Below are positions 57,301 to 64,000 of a stretch of DNA of 64,000 nt, one piece after another. The notes beneath the pieces were generated by a model that did not search any database, was not told where the DNA came from, and was given only the letters and a program-made list of their open reading frames with translations. The stretch is taken from NCBI RefSeq assembly GCF_002906655.1, contig NZ_CP025795.1:806001-870000 (forward strand), written 5' to 3'. This stretch comes from Vibrio hyugaensis (GTDB taxonomy: Bacteria; Pseudomonadota; Gammaproteobacteria; Enterobacterales; Vibrionaceae). Numbering within the stretch: position 1 is the stretch's first letter; every line of letters starts with the position of its first letter. The translations under genes and the position numbers were made by a program.

Positions 57301-60300
57301 ACCGTCATTTCAGGTACCTTCAATATCACCGAAGGTGCTGACCAAGTTGCTTCTATTCAGCTCAGTGACCTGACCACGCCTGTCGCGTCACTTACATCGG
57401 ATAGTGAAGCGATCACGTTAGTACTCTCTTCTAGTGTAAACGGCGTAAATGTTTACCAAGGCGTCGTTGGTACTCCTGCTGAAGTTGTGTTTGAACTGAC
57501 CTTGGATGCAACGAATAATTCGTACGAATTCGACCTACAAAAGCCGCTCGATCATCCAGATGGTAATCAGCAAAACGAGATCGTCATCAACCTTCCTGTG
57601 ACAGCGACGGATAATGATGGTGATACTTCACCAGCCTTCACATTGCCAATTACCGTTGTGGACGATGTTCCGGTTGTTACCAACATCGAAAGTCTACGTG
57701 TCGACGAAGACGACTTACCTCTTGGTTCAGATGGTAGCAAAGAGCCATTAACGGTATCGGGTGAGTTTGACGTTACTAGTGCAGATGGTATTGATGCCCT
57801 CGAATTGGATCTGAGTTCAAATCCTATCCCGAATCTGAAATCGGGTGGAGAAGAGGTTACGCTTTCTCAAGACGTCAGTGCTTCAACTGCTGATGCACTG
57901 GTCTATGTGGGACAAACCCCAAGCGGGGTTACTGTCTTCACGCTGACACTTCATCAAGATGGTAAATACGACTTTGAGTTATCTGGCCAATTGGACCACG
58001 CACTTAACTCTGATGAAATCTTGTTGAATCTACCCGTGAAGATCACGGATGGCGACAACGATGCCATCACTGCGACGTTGCCAGTGACCATTGTTGATGA
58101 CAAGCCAACCATTGATGCTATTCGTCCTGGCAGTACCTTATCGGTGGATGAAGATGACATTCCAAGCCAAGGTTCGGACGACACACCAGAGTCTAATGTC
58201 ATTGGAGGTAACTTCGATGTTACCGATGGTGCAGACTCTATTGTAAGCTTCCAGTTGGACAGCTTAACCTCGCCAGTATCTGGGCTTACTTCAGGGGGTA
58301 AAGCGCTTGAACTGGTTGAGTTCTCAAATTCAAATGGCGTGATTGAATACCGAGCCTACGTTCAAGGTACGACGGATACCGTCTTCAAATTGACGTTGAA
58401 TGGTTCGGCAGACAGCTATGAATTTGAATTGTTGGGTGCACTTGACCATCCAGCGGGCAACGGTGAAAACTCGTTAGTCATCAACTTCCCAGTCAACGCG
58501 ACCGATTTTGACGGCGATGTGTCTAATAACATCACCTTGCCGATTACTGTTGTGGACGATGTTCCAACGATTGTGAAAGTGACAGACTCTAGCCAACAAA
58601 CAGTCGATGAAGATGATCTTGCTGGTGGCTCTGACACGACAAGTAGTGACTCAACGGTATTGACTGGTGGATTTGAAGTAGTTGATGGCGCAGATGAGAT
58701 TGTCAGCTATCAAGTTTCTGACTTGAATGCTGTCGTGTCTGGTTTGACCTCGAACGGCAGCAACATTGAGTTGAATGTGGTGAGCTCGGTTGGTGGTGTA
58801 ACCAGTTACGAAGCAGTGATTACTGGCACATCAACCAAGATCTTCACGCTGTCTCTTGATGCGAATAACGACAGTTACCAATTTGAGCTACTGGGGCCAA
58901 TCGACCACGATCCGGTTCAGGGTGAAAACAACCTTGTTATTGATATCCCAATTACCGTAAAGGACTTTGACGGGGATACCTCTTCTTCATTGAACTTGCC
59001 GATCACCATCGTGGATGACATTCCTGAAATCACATCAGCGGATGCTTTGGCTGTTGACGAGGATGACCTCGCTAATGGCTCTCAGGCAATTAACAAAGAC
59101 AGCCTTGAAGCAACGGGTAATTTCGATACCGTGGAAGGGGCTGATACCGTTGTTTCTTATCAGTTGGATCTTACCTCTAACCCGATCCCTGGGGTGACTT
59201 CCGGTGGTCTCGCGGTGACGTTAGTTCAAACCGCGGTAAGCAACAACAACTTCACCTATCAAGGTCAAACGCCTGATGGTAACTCAGTGTTCACTTTGGT
59301 TTTGAATGCTGATGGTTCTTACAAGTTTACCCTTGAAGGTGCGTTAGACCACTCAACGCAAGGGGAAGATACACTCATACTCGATCTCCCAGTCTTCGCG
59401 ACCGATGTCGATGGCGATACGGCTGGTATTAACTTACCAGTGACGATTGCCGATGATGTTCCAACCTTGTACGATGCGTCTATTTCGCGTGTTGAGGGAC
59501 AAGGTAACCGTACAGTTCGCTTATTCCGAGACCCTGTGGAAGGTGATGATGATCTTGGTGCAGATGGCGCGCAAGTGACCTCGTTCTCAGCTGATGATTC
59601 TGGTATTTACTTCAAGCAAAACGGCGTCGACTCTGATTCTGTTGATTTGAACGGCAGCAACCAAGTCGTGTTCGTTCATAAGGTTCTTGATGGTGTGGAT
59701 ACCGAGATCGGTCGCTTAATTGTTCTAACCGATGGGCGCGTGGCTTTCCGTCCGAATGACGATCTTGATCATACTGAAACAGACTCGATTGATTTCACCA
59801 TTAACGTTGTAGCAACCGATGGCGACGGCGATACCAGTGATGCCGATGTTGATATCTCAATCACGGACCGCAACGCACAAATTGATACGTCTACCGTTAC
59901 TGCCTTTGAGGATCAAGGCCGTGGAGGTGTCGTTGCAGGCGTCGATTCGGCGAATACGCAAGATAATCTATCGACCTTGGATGTGACACCAGCGAAAGTC
60001 GATCTTGTCGTGAACTTGCACGATATCGATCGTACTGAAAGCTTAGGTGATATCACCATTCGTGATGCGAACACGCATAATGGTACCTTCTACTACAGAG
60101 ATGGCAGCGGTAACTACATTGAATTAACGCCTGTAGGCAATACGGTTGTTCTCGATGCCTCGAATGTAGAGCAGTCATTCAATGGCGAGTTTGTCTCGTT
60201 GGACAACTTGTACTTCGTGCCGGATCGTCATTCATCTACGGATGCTTCGGGTATCGACCCACGTATCCGAGTAGAAATCCTGAACAATGGTACGCCAGAT

Positions 60301-63300
60301 CATACGATTAATGGTCGCTTAGATATTGAAGTTGATGCGGTTGCCGATATCGCGACGTGGAATGCAAGCAGCACTTTCGATTACACCGTTGATGAAGATG
60401 GTAACAACGTTGAACTGGATATCGAAGCCAACACTCAAGACCTCAGCAACCCTGAAGCGATTGTTTATGAATTAGTGTTCACCGAAGGTGGCGCAGACGC
60501 AACGCTAGTGTACTCAGATGGTACTCCAGTCACTGAGGTTGGGGGCAAATACCTTGTTGACGCAAGCCGTATCAATGAGGTTGAAGTTGATCCTTCGGAG
60601 CATTTCTCAGGTCAAATCAAACTCGATGTTACTGCCATCACAACCGAAGACACGAACCCGTTAACGGGTAAAGAAACCGCGCGCTCTGACACTGAAGAAA
60701 TTGTGATCGACGTTAATCCGGTTGCTGACCAAGCAAACTTCGTGGTTAATCGTATCAATATCTTTGAGGATAACGCTCGAACACAAGATACCGTAGACCC
60801 TGTCACAGACCACGATTCGCTTCAACTTAGCGAAGTGATTAAGATGACGCCGTCTGCGGATATTGATGGGTCGGAAGAACTGTTCGTGCGCATCGACAAC
60901 TTCTCTATTGATGGTGTCACACTCGTTTGGCTCGATACGGCGAATCCAAGCCAAATTAATACGGTCACAGACAGTGGCGGTAACGTTCTATACTACGAAA
61001 TTCCGGAATCGAGCCTTTCTAATGTTGAAGTACTTCCTCCGTTACACAGTAATGAGGACTTCACGTTTGATGTCGAGGGTATCGTAAAAGACAATGCGCT
61101 ACTTTCAACGGGCGCAGCTCAAGATGTTCGCTCTCTAGGAACACAAACCGTGATTGTTGCGGTGAAAGGTGTTGCCGATATTCCTGATATCGAACTGAAT
61201 GACAAAACGGGTATTTGGAACGTATTCGACGATGGTAATGGTAATGTTCGCGGCATTGAAGCGGAAATCGATGAAAATGGTGAAGTCGGCCTGGCATTTA
61301 GTGTTGTTTCGGGAGAGTTGAAAGATAACCCTGCAGACAGTTCTGAATCTATCACGGTTCTGCTGTCGAATATTCCAGATGGTATTGAGCTATTTGATAG
61401 TGACGGTTCATCTATCGACTTAACTTTCGTTGGATATGACGGCTCTGGTAAACCGATTTACGAAGCGAACATTACCAATGCGAACGTGAATTCGGGCATT
61501 GTCATTCGTCCTGAAACCTCATCGACAGAAAATATCGTTATTACGGCAACCGCAATCGTCACGGAAAACGACGGCCATACCCGTCAAGTTTCTCGTGAAA
61601 TCCGAGTTAAAGTTGCGCCTGTAATCGATGCTCAAGATAACTATGTAGTGCGTTCAGAGGGCAACGAAGATGCACGTATAAATATCGACTGGGAGCCAAC
61701 CGCGACTCAAAGTCCAGATTCTGATGAATTCTTTGCAGCACTTACAATCAGTGGTTTCCCTAGCGGTAGCACCGTCTATGTCGATGGCGTTGCTCAAACG
61801 GTGGTTGGAGGCAGTATCACACTGACTCCTGCTGCAAACGAATCAGAACAAGATTTCTCTGCTCGAGTTACTCAAGATGGATACATCCAAGTGCAACTAG
61901 AGTCAGATTCGAGTACGGATTTTAGCTTGAGCACTCAAGTGACGGTGAAAGAGATCGATGCCGAATACGTTGATTCAGGCAACCCAGGTGAGGGTATTGC
62001 ATCAACGGTCATTAACGGTACGGTTAATGTTCAAGTGAACCCTGTCGTTGAACCGGAAGACCTAACGGGACCGGTAGCGGATCAAACGCGTCTTCTTGTG
62101 GAAGCGTCGGGTGGTGCTTCCACTGATGTGGTGCGTTCGGATACTCAAGGTCATATCGACTTTACCATTAACACGTCTGCTGGTGGTCAAACGGGTGCAA
62201 ACATCATCAAATACCAAGAGTTTGATAACTCTTCAGACGAAGTTGTTACTCAGCTAGTGGTTCAGTTCAGCAATACTGACTCAGATATTTTGAATCAGTT
62301 AGTCATTGTCGGTGCATCGAATGAAGGTGGGGGGCGTTGGACAATCACAGATGAGGAGAATTTCTCAATCATCGCCCCAGCAGGCTTGGATTTGACGCCA
62401 AATGATGACTCTGATGATGGTGATAATGGCGGTTATTCATCTATCGGCTTAACTATCTATGCGCAAGTGAATGACTTGGGTGAGGACGCCATAGAAGAAG
62501 ATGCAACGGTTACGCGTCAAACAGATATTACGCTTGAATTCCCGACGGATATTACGCCTCAAACGAGTGTAGCTGCGGAAATTGAACTTGATAACACGGT
62601 TCAAATTGATGGCGATGAGGACAACATTGTCGACCTTGGTACTCAATTAGCGTCGAAAGTGAACACTATTAATGCGGATGGCGTGGAAGATGTGTTGACG
62701 TTAGTGATTGACCCATCATCTGCGGGCGTTCCCCCTGGCCTCGTGATCGGTGGTACTGACCTTGATTTTGTTGATGGCAAGTATGTCTTCCAGGCGTCGA
62801 TTGACGCGAGTGGGAACATCACCGGTTTAGACGGCCTTACTTTACGTGTAGCAGAAGACTGGGCGGGTGACTTTACCTTGCCAGTCTACTTCGTAACGAC
62901 AGATACACAGTCGGGCGATGAAAACTCTACGCTTGAGTTTCTTCCTATTCAAATCTTGCCCGTTGCGGATGTTCCGGGCTCTTCCGGTGACCAGCCACTT
63001 GATAGTGATGTAACGCCAGATATCACGGTAGATATTACCGGCACACTTGGCCTAGATGCCAATAAGCAACCAGTTAATGACCTGAGCATTGATGTTCCAA
63101 CCAATGACGGTGTCGGGTACGAAGATGGTTTGATTCAACTGAACTTGAATATCGATTTTGCGGATAACCGAAACGGCATATTAGCAGGACGAGAAACGCT
63201 CACCAATGTCAAGTTGACGCTTGATGATACGACACTGGGTGAGTTTGTTGATTCGAGTGGTAATTCATTAGGCACAAGCGTCGAGTTCAGTGCAGCTGAA

Positions 63301-64000
63301 ATTGCAGCGGGAGCTTTGGATGAAGTGTTATTCAAGCCGAAAGAAAACTACCCGGTCGGTGGTGGTCAAAACACGGTTCAAATTAACATTGAAGGTGAGA
63401 TTACAGATACTGCCATCATTGACCAAACGACGTTGACAAATCCTGGTGACGATATTGATGTGCGAACCTTCAACGATAATGTGTCATTTGAAATCACACC
63501 AGTGGTTGATGACATTACGGTCAGTGGTGCCGATCCTACTCAGCCTATTGTTGTTACAGGTGATGAAGATACGCTTATTTCGTTGACGCAGTCAGGCTCT
63601 GGCGTATCTGTCAGCCTAAATGATAATGATGGCTCAGAGCAGTTCGTTTCCTTGAAGCTGACAGGTTTACCTACGGACTTTATTGTTACCTCTAGCTCTT
63701 CTGATTACACGGTGAAAAACAACGGTAGTGGTGAGTGGAGCATCCAGCTCAACGACCCAACACAAACGTCAGTTGACTTGGGTGCGATTCAAATACAGCC
63801 GCCTAAGAACTTTAGTGGTGAAGCGGATATTGGTATTACCGTCTTTACGCAAGAAGAATTGCTTAAAGTGCCGACAGAACACACTAATAGTTTCACTATT
63901 GTCATCAATCCAATTGGTGATGACGTTGACGTAAACCCAGACACTCTTGTTTCGGGTAACGAAGGTGAAGATATCGATATCAATGTCAACGCGCTTGTCG
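48376..64000 (+). CDS. Giant RTX-type adhesin with retention module and T1SS-143 repeats (3-prime end outside window)
   Basis: One frame opens at ATG 48376 and stays open to the window edge (at least 5,208 codons). Residues about 1-140 are a LapA-type retention module (VVVDAVKGDVYALDLEGKVR region) ending in the LapG-type motif TAAG at residues 129-132, then a glycine-rich hinge (GPGGGGGSGS). Degenerate Ig-like units follow, then 21 T1SS-143 units (about 50290-59460), each with VDEDDL near the start and a Ca-binding-like DFDGDT. From 59461 on are divergent cadherin/Ig-like domains. It is expected to be exported by a type I system, held in the outer membrane by the N-terminal plug, and released by LapG when c-di-GMP is low. 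The C-terminal RTX nonapeptides and secretion signal are not in view. Confidence 0.92.
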   Translation, partial: MSTQTVPQEVVVDAVKGDVYALDLEGKVRVINVGDVLVSGDVVITENGSEIEVIAEGSLFLVAENCVACIPAPSLESAQTDAIVQAPIYGQINVDPAAAENAEFGAEDVAAIQQAILDGADPTAILEATAAGPGGGGGSGSANAGFVTVEYNNPEVLASTFFETSAPIGDSQDDEDLDGLDITIFADGGQSLSSQVTEGSISQSSYPQTISASVLVEAGDLPLDTTSFVPETTSLESLLLELNSDLTSGGEAVSFVYDEQQNAIIGTQEGNEVLRIEIEATSLGRDLELEVVTTISQGIDHVASVADGQVSIVGDQINIAFDITGADIGSNSIQAPIDFTTTVIDGDDPAPQNVTFENVESSSTPITGTFVDIGSDQLATVTFNQEGLSQFDGLLSDNQATEAVLSEDGSTITLSIAGSNETVLTISLNTDGTYQFEQFKPLEQTNGEDTIELSLPTTIVDFDQDTASNTFTMTILDGDNPVIENVTGLSLDEAGVDQGSQEGAVVTSGTGSITTAVGSDIIDHYELEPTEFNVGGELQSQGQVVQLELASESNGVRTYEGFIELDGVRVTVFDVAIDAPALGEYQFNLYEQLDHTGANDDSLTFSLPVYAVDADGDRSSITEGSNAPEAAQIVIQVQDDVPTIDGVDALAVDEDDLSSIGSDQSDSVLAQGSFTTTQGSDRVVSYQLESGTDPLNGLESQGRSISLTETVNSDGSFTYSATAEGEAIFTLQVNPDGSYSFTLEGPIDHAVGSDSLTLDFTIVATDFDGDTSSLVLPITIADDVPTINDVVALTVDEDDLSSVGSDQSQPALVEGQFTTTQGSDGVVQYQLDVNADPLNGLQSQGQTVSIAETQNADGSYTYSATANGSAVFTLILNTDGSYSFELQGPIDHAADSDSLTFDFSVIATDFDGDTSQIVLPVTIVDDKPTITDVDAITVDEDDLASIGSDQTDPVSIDGNFTTTQGSDRVVSYQLDASATPVDGLTSQGVAVTLTETANGDGSFTYEATAGTEAVFTLTVNTDGSYNFTLEGQIDHAADSDELTLNFPIIATDFDGDTTNATIPVTIVDDKPIITDVDAITVDEDDLASIGSDQSNPISIDGSFTTTQGSDRVVSYQLDASSTPVDGLTSQGVAVTLTETANGDGSFTYEATAGAEAVFTLTVSTDGSYNFTLEGPIDHAVDSDKLTLNFPIIATDFDGDTVTETIPVTIVDDVPTITAVDALSVDEDDLSGVGSDPGGDLFVEGAFTTTQGSDRVVSYQLDSTADPVAGLTSQGEAITLVETANGDGSFTYVATADGNPVFTLNVATDGTYDFTLQGPIDHAANSDSLTIDFVIIATDFDGDTTTATIPVTITDDAPIIDNVVPLAVDEDDLSGIGSDQSDAVFVEGAFTTTQGSDRVVSYQLDSTADPVSGLTSQGEPVTLVETANADGSFTYVATADGNPVFTMNVNPDGTYNFRLEGPIDHALNSDELVLNFPIIATDFDGDTTTATIPVTITDDVPTIDNVVPLTVDEDDLATIGSDQNDDAFMSGSFSTTEGSDSVVKYQLDATADPVAGLTSHGEPVVLAETANGDGSFTYTATADGNAVFELVVKPDGSYTFTLQGPLDHAVNSDSLQIDFPIIATDFDGDTSAETLPVTIVDDKPTITDVDAIRVDEDDLATIGSDGSDLISIDGNFTTTQGSDGVVSYQLDTAATPVDGLTSQGVAVTLTETANGDGSYTYEATAGTEAVFTLTVNTDGSYNFTLQGPIDHAVNSDELTLNFPIIATDFDGDTTTETIPVTIVDDVPTITDVDAITVDEDDLASIGSDQTDPISIDGNFNTTQGSDRVVSYQLDAFATPVDGLTSQGVAVTLTETANVDGSFTYEATAGTEAVFTLTVNTDGSYNFKLEGPIDHAVDSDELTLNFPIIATDFDGDTTNATIPVTIVDDKPVITDVDAITVDEDDLASIGSDQSNSISIDGNFTTTQGSDRVVSYQLDASATPVDGLTSQGVAVTLTETVNGDGSFTYQATAGGNTVFTLTVDTDGSYNFTLEGPIDHAVGSDELTLNFPIVATDFDGDTVTETIPVTIVDDVPTITAVDALSVDEDDLSGVGSDPGGDLFVEGAFTTTQGSDRVVSYQLDSTADPVAGLTSQGEAITLVETVNGDGSFTYVATADGNLIFTLNVATDGTYDFTLQGPIDHATNSDSLTINFPIIATDFDGDTTTATIPVTITDDAPIIDNVVPLSVDEDDLATIGSDQNDSVYVEGAFTTTQGSDRVVSYQIDATSDPVAGLTSQGEAVVLVETANADGSFTYVATADGNPVFTMNVNADGTYNFRLEGPVDHALNSDELVLNFPIIAKDFDGDTTTATIPVTITDDVPSIDTVVPLTVDEDDLATIGSVQNDDAFMSGSFSTTEGSDSVVKYQLDATADPVSGLTSHGESVVLVETANADGSYTYTATANGNPVFELVVKPDGNYTFTLQGPIDHAASSDSLQIDFPIIATDFDGDTSSKTLPVTIVDDKPTITDVDVIRVDEDDLATIGSDGSDGSDGSDGSDPISIDGNFTTTQGSDGVVSYQLDASATPVDGLTSQGVAVTLTETANGDGSYTYEATAGTEAVFTLTVNTDGSYNFTLQGPIDHAVNSDELTLNFPIIATDFDGDTTTETIPVTIVDDVPTITNVDALTLDEDDLNTIGSDQSDDAFMSGVFTTTQGSDSVVKYQLDATADPVSGLTSQGDAVTMSEVLNLDGSYTYTATANGSPVFELVVKADGNYTFTLQGPIDHPLNSDSLQIDFPIIATDFDGDTSAETIPVTIIDDKPTLGGIEATSVQTVDEDDIPAVGSDGTQSNSIAGNFIATDGSDGIVEYEVSDLSAPVQGLTSGGQTLVLVEVSNAGGVSVYEARTDGTNTPVFRVTLDASDDSYEFDLLAPLDHADGQNELVINLPINATDFDGDVSNNITLPITVVDDVPTIDGLATGSEQTVDEDDLPAGTDAASPEDTVISGTFNITEGADQVASIQLSDLTTPVASLTSDSEAITLVLSSSVNGVNVYQGVVGTPAEVVFELTLDATNNSYEFDLQKPLDHPDGNQQNEIVINLPVTATDNDGDTSPAFTLPITVVDDVPVVTNIESLRVDEDDLPLGSDGSKEPLTVSGEFDVTSADGIDALELDLSSNPIPNLKSGGEEVTLSQDVSASTADALVYVGQTPSGVTVFTLTLHQDGKYDFELSGQLDHALNSDEILLNLPVKITDGDNDAITATLPVTIVDDKPTIDAIRPGSTLSVDEDDIPSQGSDDTPESNVIGGNFDVTDGADSIVSFQLDSLTSPVSGLTSGGKALELVEFSNSNGVIEYRAYVQGTTDTVFKLTLNGSADSYEFELLGALDHPAGNGENSLVINFPVNATDFDGDVSNNITLPITVVDDVPTIVKVTDSSQQTVDEDDLAGGSDTTSSDSTVLTGGFEVVDGADEIVSYQVSDLNAVVSGLTSNGSNIELNVVSSVGGVTSYEAVITGTSTKIFTLSLDANNDSYQFELLGPIDHDPVQGENNLVIDIPITVKDFDGDTSSSLNLPITIVDDIPEITSADALAVDEDDLANGSQAINKDSLEATGNFDTVEGADTVVSYQLDLTSNPIPGVTSGGLAVTLVQTAVSNNNFTYQGQTPDGNSVFTLVLNADGSYKFTLEGALDHSTQGEDTLILDLPVFATDVDGDTAGINLPVTIADDVPTLYDASISRVEGQGNRTVRLFRDPVEGDDDLGADGAQVTSFSADDSGIYFKQNGVDSDSVDLNGSNQVVFVHKVLDGVDTEIGRLIVLTDGRVAFRPNDDLDHTETDSIDFTINVVATDGDGDTSDADVDISITDRNAQIDTSTVTAFEDQGRGGVVAGVDSANTQDNLSTLDVTPAKVDLVVNLHDIDRTESLGDITIRDANTHNGTFYYRDGSGNYIELTPVGNTVVLDASNVEQSFNGEFVSLDNLYFVPDRHSSTDASGIDPRIRVEILNNGTPDHTINGRLDIEVDAVADIATWNASSTFDYTVDEDGNNVELDIEANTQDLSNPEAIVYELVFTEGGADATLVYSDGTPVTEVGGKYLVDASRINEVEVDPSEHFSGQIKLDVTAITTEDTNPLTGKETARSDTEEIVIDVNPVADQANFVVNRINIFEDNARTQDTVDPVTDHDSLQLSEVIKMTPSADIDGSEELFVRIDNFSIDGVTLVWLDTANPSQINTVTDSGGNVLYYEIPESSLSNVEVLPPLHSNEDFTFDVEGIVKDNALLSTGAAQDVRSLGTQTVIVAVKGVADIPDIELNDKTGIWNVFDDGNGNVRGIEAEIDENGEVGLAFSVVSGELKDNPADSSESITVLLSNIPDGIELFDSDGSSIDLTFVGYDGSGKPIYEANITNANVNSGIVIRPETSSTENIVITATAIVTENDGHTRQVSREIRVKVAPVIDAQDNYVVRSEGNEDARINIDWEPTATQSPDSDEFFAALTISGFPSGSTVYVDGVAQTVVGGSITLTPAANESEQDFSARVTQDGYIQVQLESDSSTDFSLSTQVTVKEIDAEYVDSGNPGEGIASTVINGTVNVQVNPVVEPEDLTGPVADQTRLLVEASGGASTDVVRSDTQGHIDFTINTSAGGQTGANIIKYQEFDNSSDEVVTQLVVQFSNTDSDILNQLVIVGASNEGGGRWTITDEENFSIIAPAGLDLTPNDDSDDGDNGGYSSIGLTIYAQVNDLGEDAIEEDATVTRQTDITLEFPTDITPQTSVAAEIELDNTVQIDGDEDNIVDLGTQLASKVNTINADGVEDVLTLVIDPSSAGVPPGLVIGGTDLDFVDGKYVFQASIDASGNITGLDGLTLRVAEDWAGDFTLPVYFVTTDTQSGDENSTLEFLPIQILPVADVPGSSGDQPLDSDVTPDITVDITGTLGLDANKQPVNDLSIDVPTNDGVGYEDGLIQLNLNIDFADNRNGILAGRETLTNVKLTLDDTTLGEFVDSSGNSLGTSVEFSAAEIAAGALDEVLFKPKENYPVGGGQNTVQINIEGEITDTAIIDQTTLTNPGDDIDVRTFNDNVSFEITPVVDDITVSGADPTQPIVVTGDEDTLISLTQSGSGVSVSLNDNDGSEQFVSLKLTGLPTDFIVTSSSSDYTVKNNGSGEWSIQLNDPTQTSVDLGAIQIQPPKNFSGEADIGITVFTQEELLKVPTEHTNSFTIVINPIGDDVDVNPDTLVSGNEGEDIDINVNALV
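48751..48771 (+). other. Predicted LapG protease site (TAAG)
   Basis: Codons for T129-A130-A131-G132 lie at 48760-48771, between the retention module and a Gly/Ser-rich hinge. LapG-type proteases cut between the two alanines of TAAG or PAAG in LapA-family adhesins (established). Position and context match closely. Confidence 0.75.
51187..56361 (+). repeat. Six-unit super-repeat (two copies of about 2,574 bp)
   Basis: Units 3-8 (from 51187) match units 9-14 (from 53761) one to one: for example the GVGSDPGGDLFVEGAF unit at 52045 and 54619, the AFMSGSFSTTEGSDSVVKYQ unit at 52903 and 55477, and the short IGSDGSD unit at 53332 and 55906. About 290 nt at 53461 and 56062 differ at only a few bases. 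Confidence 0.85.
55933..55977 (+). repeat. Five perfect copies of a 9-bp repeat
   Basis: GGCTCTGAT occurs five times head to tail, encoding (GSD)5 inside repeat unit 14. The sister unit at 53332 has two diverged copies, so three extra copies (27 nt) account for the 456-nt spacing of this unit. Confidence 0.95.

Larger units (their letters stand above)
50290..59460 (+). repeat. Tandem T1SS-143 repeat array (21 units)
   Basis: The VDEDDL codons recur at 50329, 50758, 51187, 51616, 52045, 52474, 52903, 53332, 53761, 54190, 54619, 55048, 55477 and 55906, every 429 nt (143 codons) without exception. The next are at 56362 (456 nt), 56800, 57250, 57700, 58144, 58603 and 59053 (438-459 nt). The early units are close copies and the late units diverged. 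Confidence 0.92.

Noticed and set aside
50290..59460. CRISPR-like array
   Set aside because: The period is 429 nt and every unit is coding in one frame; there are no short repeats with unique spacers.
48432..63989. Many short minus-strand frames and short plus-strand frames inside the adhesin region
   Set aside because: They recur with the 429-nt period and mirror the repeat coding strand; none has a ribosome site or recognisable product. They are shadows of the adhesin frame.

Overview
The window reads as a gene-dense stretch of a marine Vibrio genome, most likely the smaller chromosome of a Harveyi-clade species (V. parahaemolyticus, V. alginolyticus or V. harveyi type). The main reasons are the betIBA operon fused to a choline ABC transporter operon, a vctPDGC-like catechol siderophore transporter, the rbsDACBKR order, a tRNA-Gly(UCC) that looks identical to E. 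coli glyT as I remember it, and a retention-module RTX adhesin built of T1SS-143 repeats. The species call is inference from gene content; no database search was possible.

Layout. 1-1600: a small exported protein (cut by the window edge) divergent from a membrane PAS-GGDEF diguanylate cyclase. 2001-8856: six-gene betI-betB-betA-choX-choW-choV operon for choline import and oxidation to glycine betaine. 9012-10623: nitroreductase, single-domain globin and a tiny membrane protein. 10664-18009: a signalling block with a REC-TPR response regulator and a hybrid histidine kinase on the minus strand, divergent from a diheme cytochrome c peroxidase overlapping a second hybrid kinase. 18090-24426: OsmC-like protein, LysR regulator, DUF2804 and fatty acid hydroxylase pair, exported proteins, tRNA-Gly, a DUF4136-like lipoprotein and a DedA protein. 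24471-26062: an IS1182-family insertion sequence inside a terminator hairpin, duplicating it. 26116-30806: small exported proteins, an L,D-transpeptidase-like protein, NUDIX hydrolase, amino acid racemase, a Cys-rich mini-protein and a nucleosidase carrying a signal peptide. 30903-33239: a GGDEF-EAL protein. 33530-39802: ribose operon with two perfect palindromic LacI-type operators. 40028-42892: PnuC with a nucleoside phosphorylase, a Crp/Fnr-type regulator and a DUF3012 lipoprotein. 43110-47501: Fur-box-preceded siderophore ABC transporter, CueR and a YgjV-like membrane protein. 47824-48087: small membrane protein behind a second Fur-like box.

From 48376 to the right edge runs one uninterrupted reading frame of more than 5,200 codons: a giant surface adhesin with an N-terminal retention module carrying a TAAG LapG-type cleavage motif, then 21 recognisable T1SS-143 units (14 of them spaced at exactly 429 nt), then divergent Ig/cadherin-like domains. 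Six consecutive units are duplicated as a block. Its C-terminus and stop lie outside the window.

Functional themes are osmoprotection, ribose and nucleoside salvage, iron uptake, redox signalling, and c-di-GMP-linked surface attachment. The clearest structural oddities are the IS that duplicated a whole terminator hairpin, the super-repeat in the adhesin, a hybrid kinase that begins inside what looks like a PAS domain, and the exported MTA/SAH nucleosidase.
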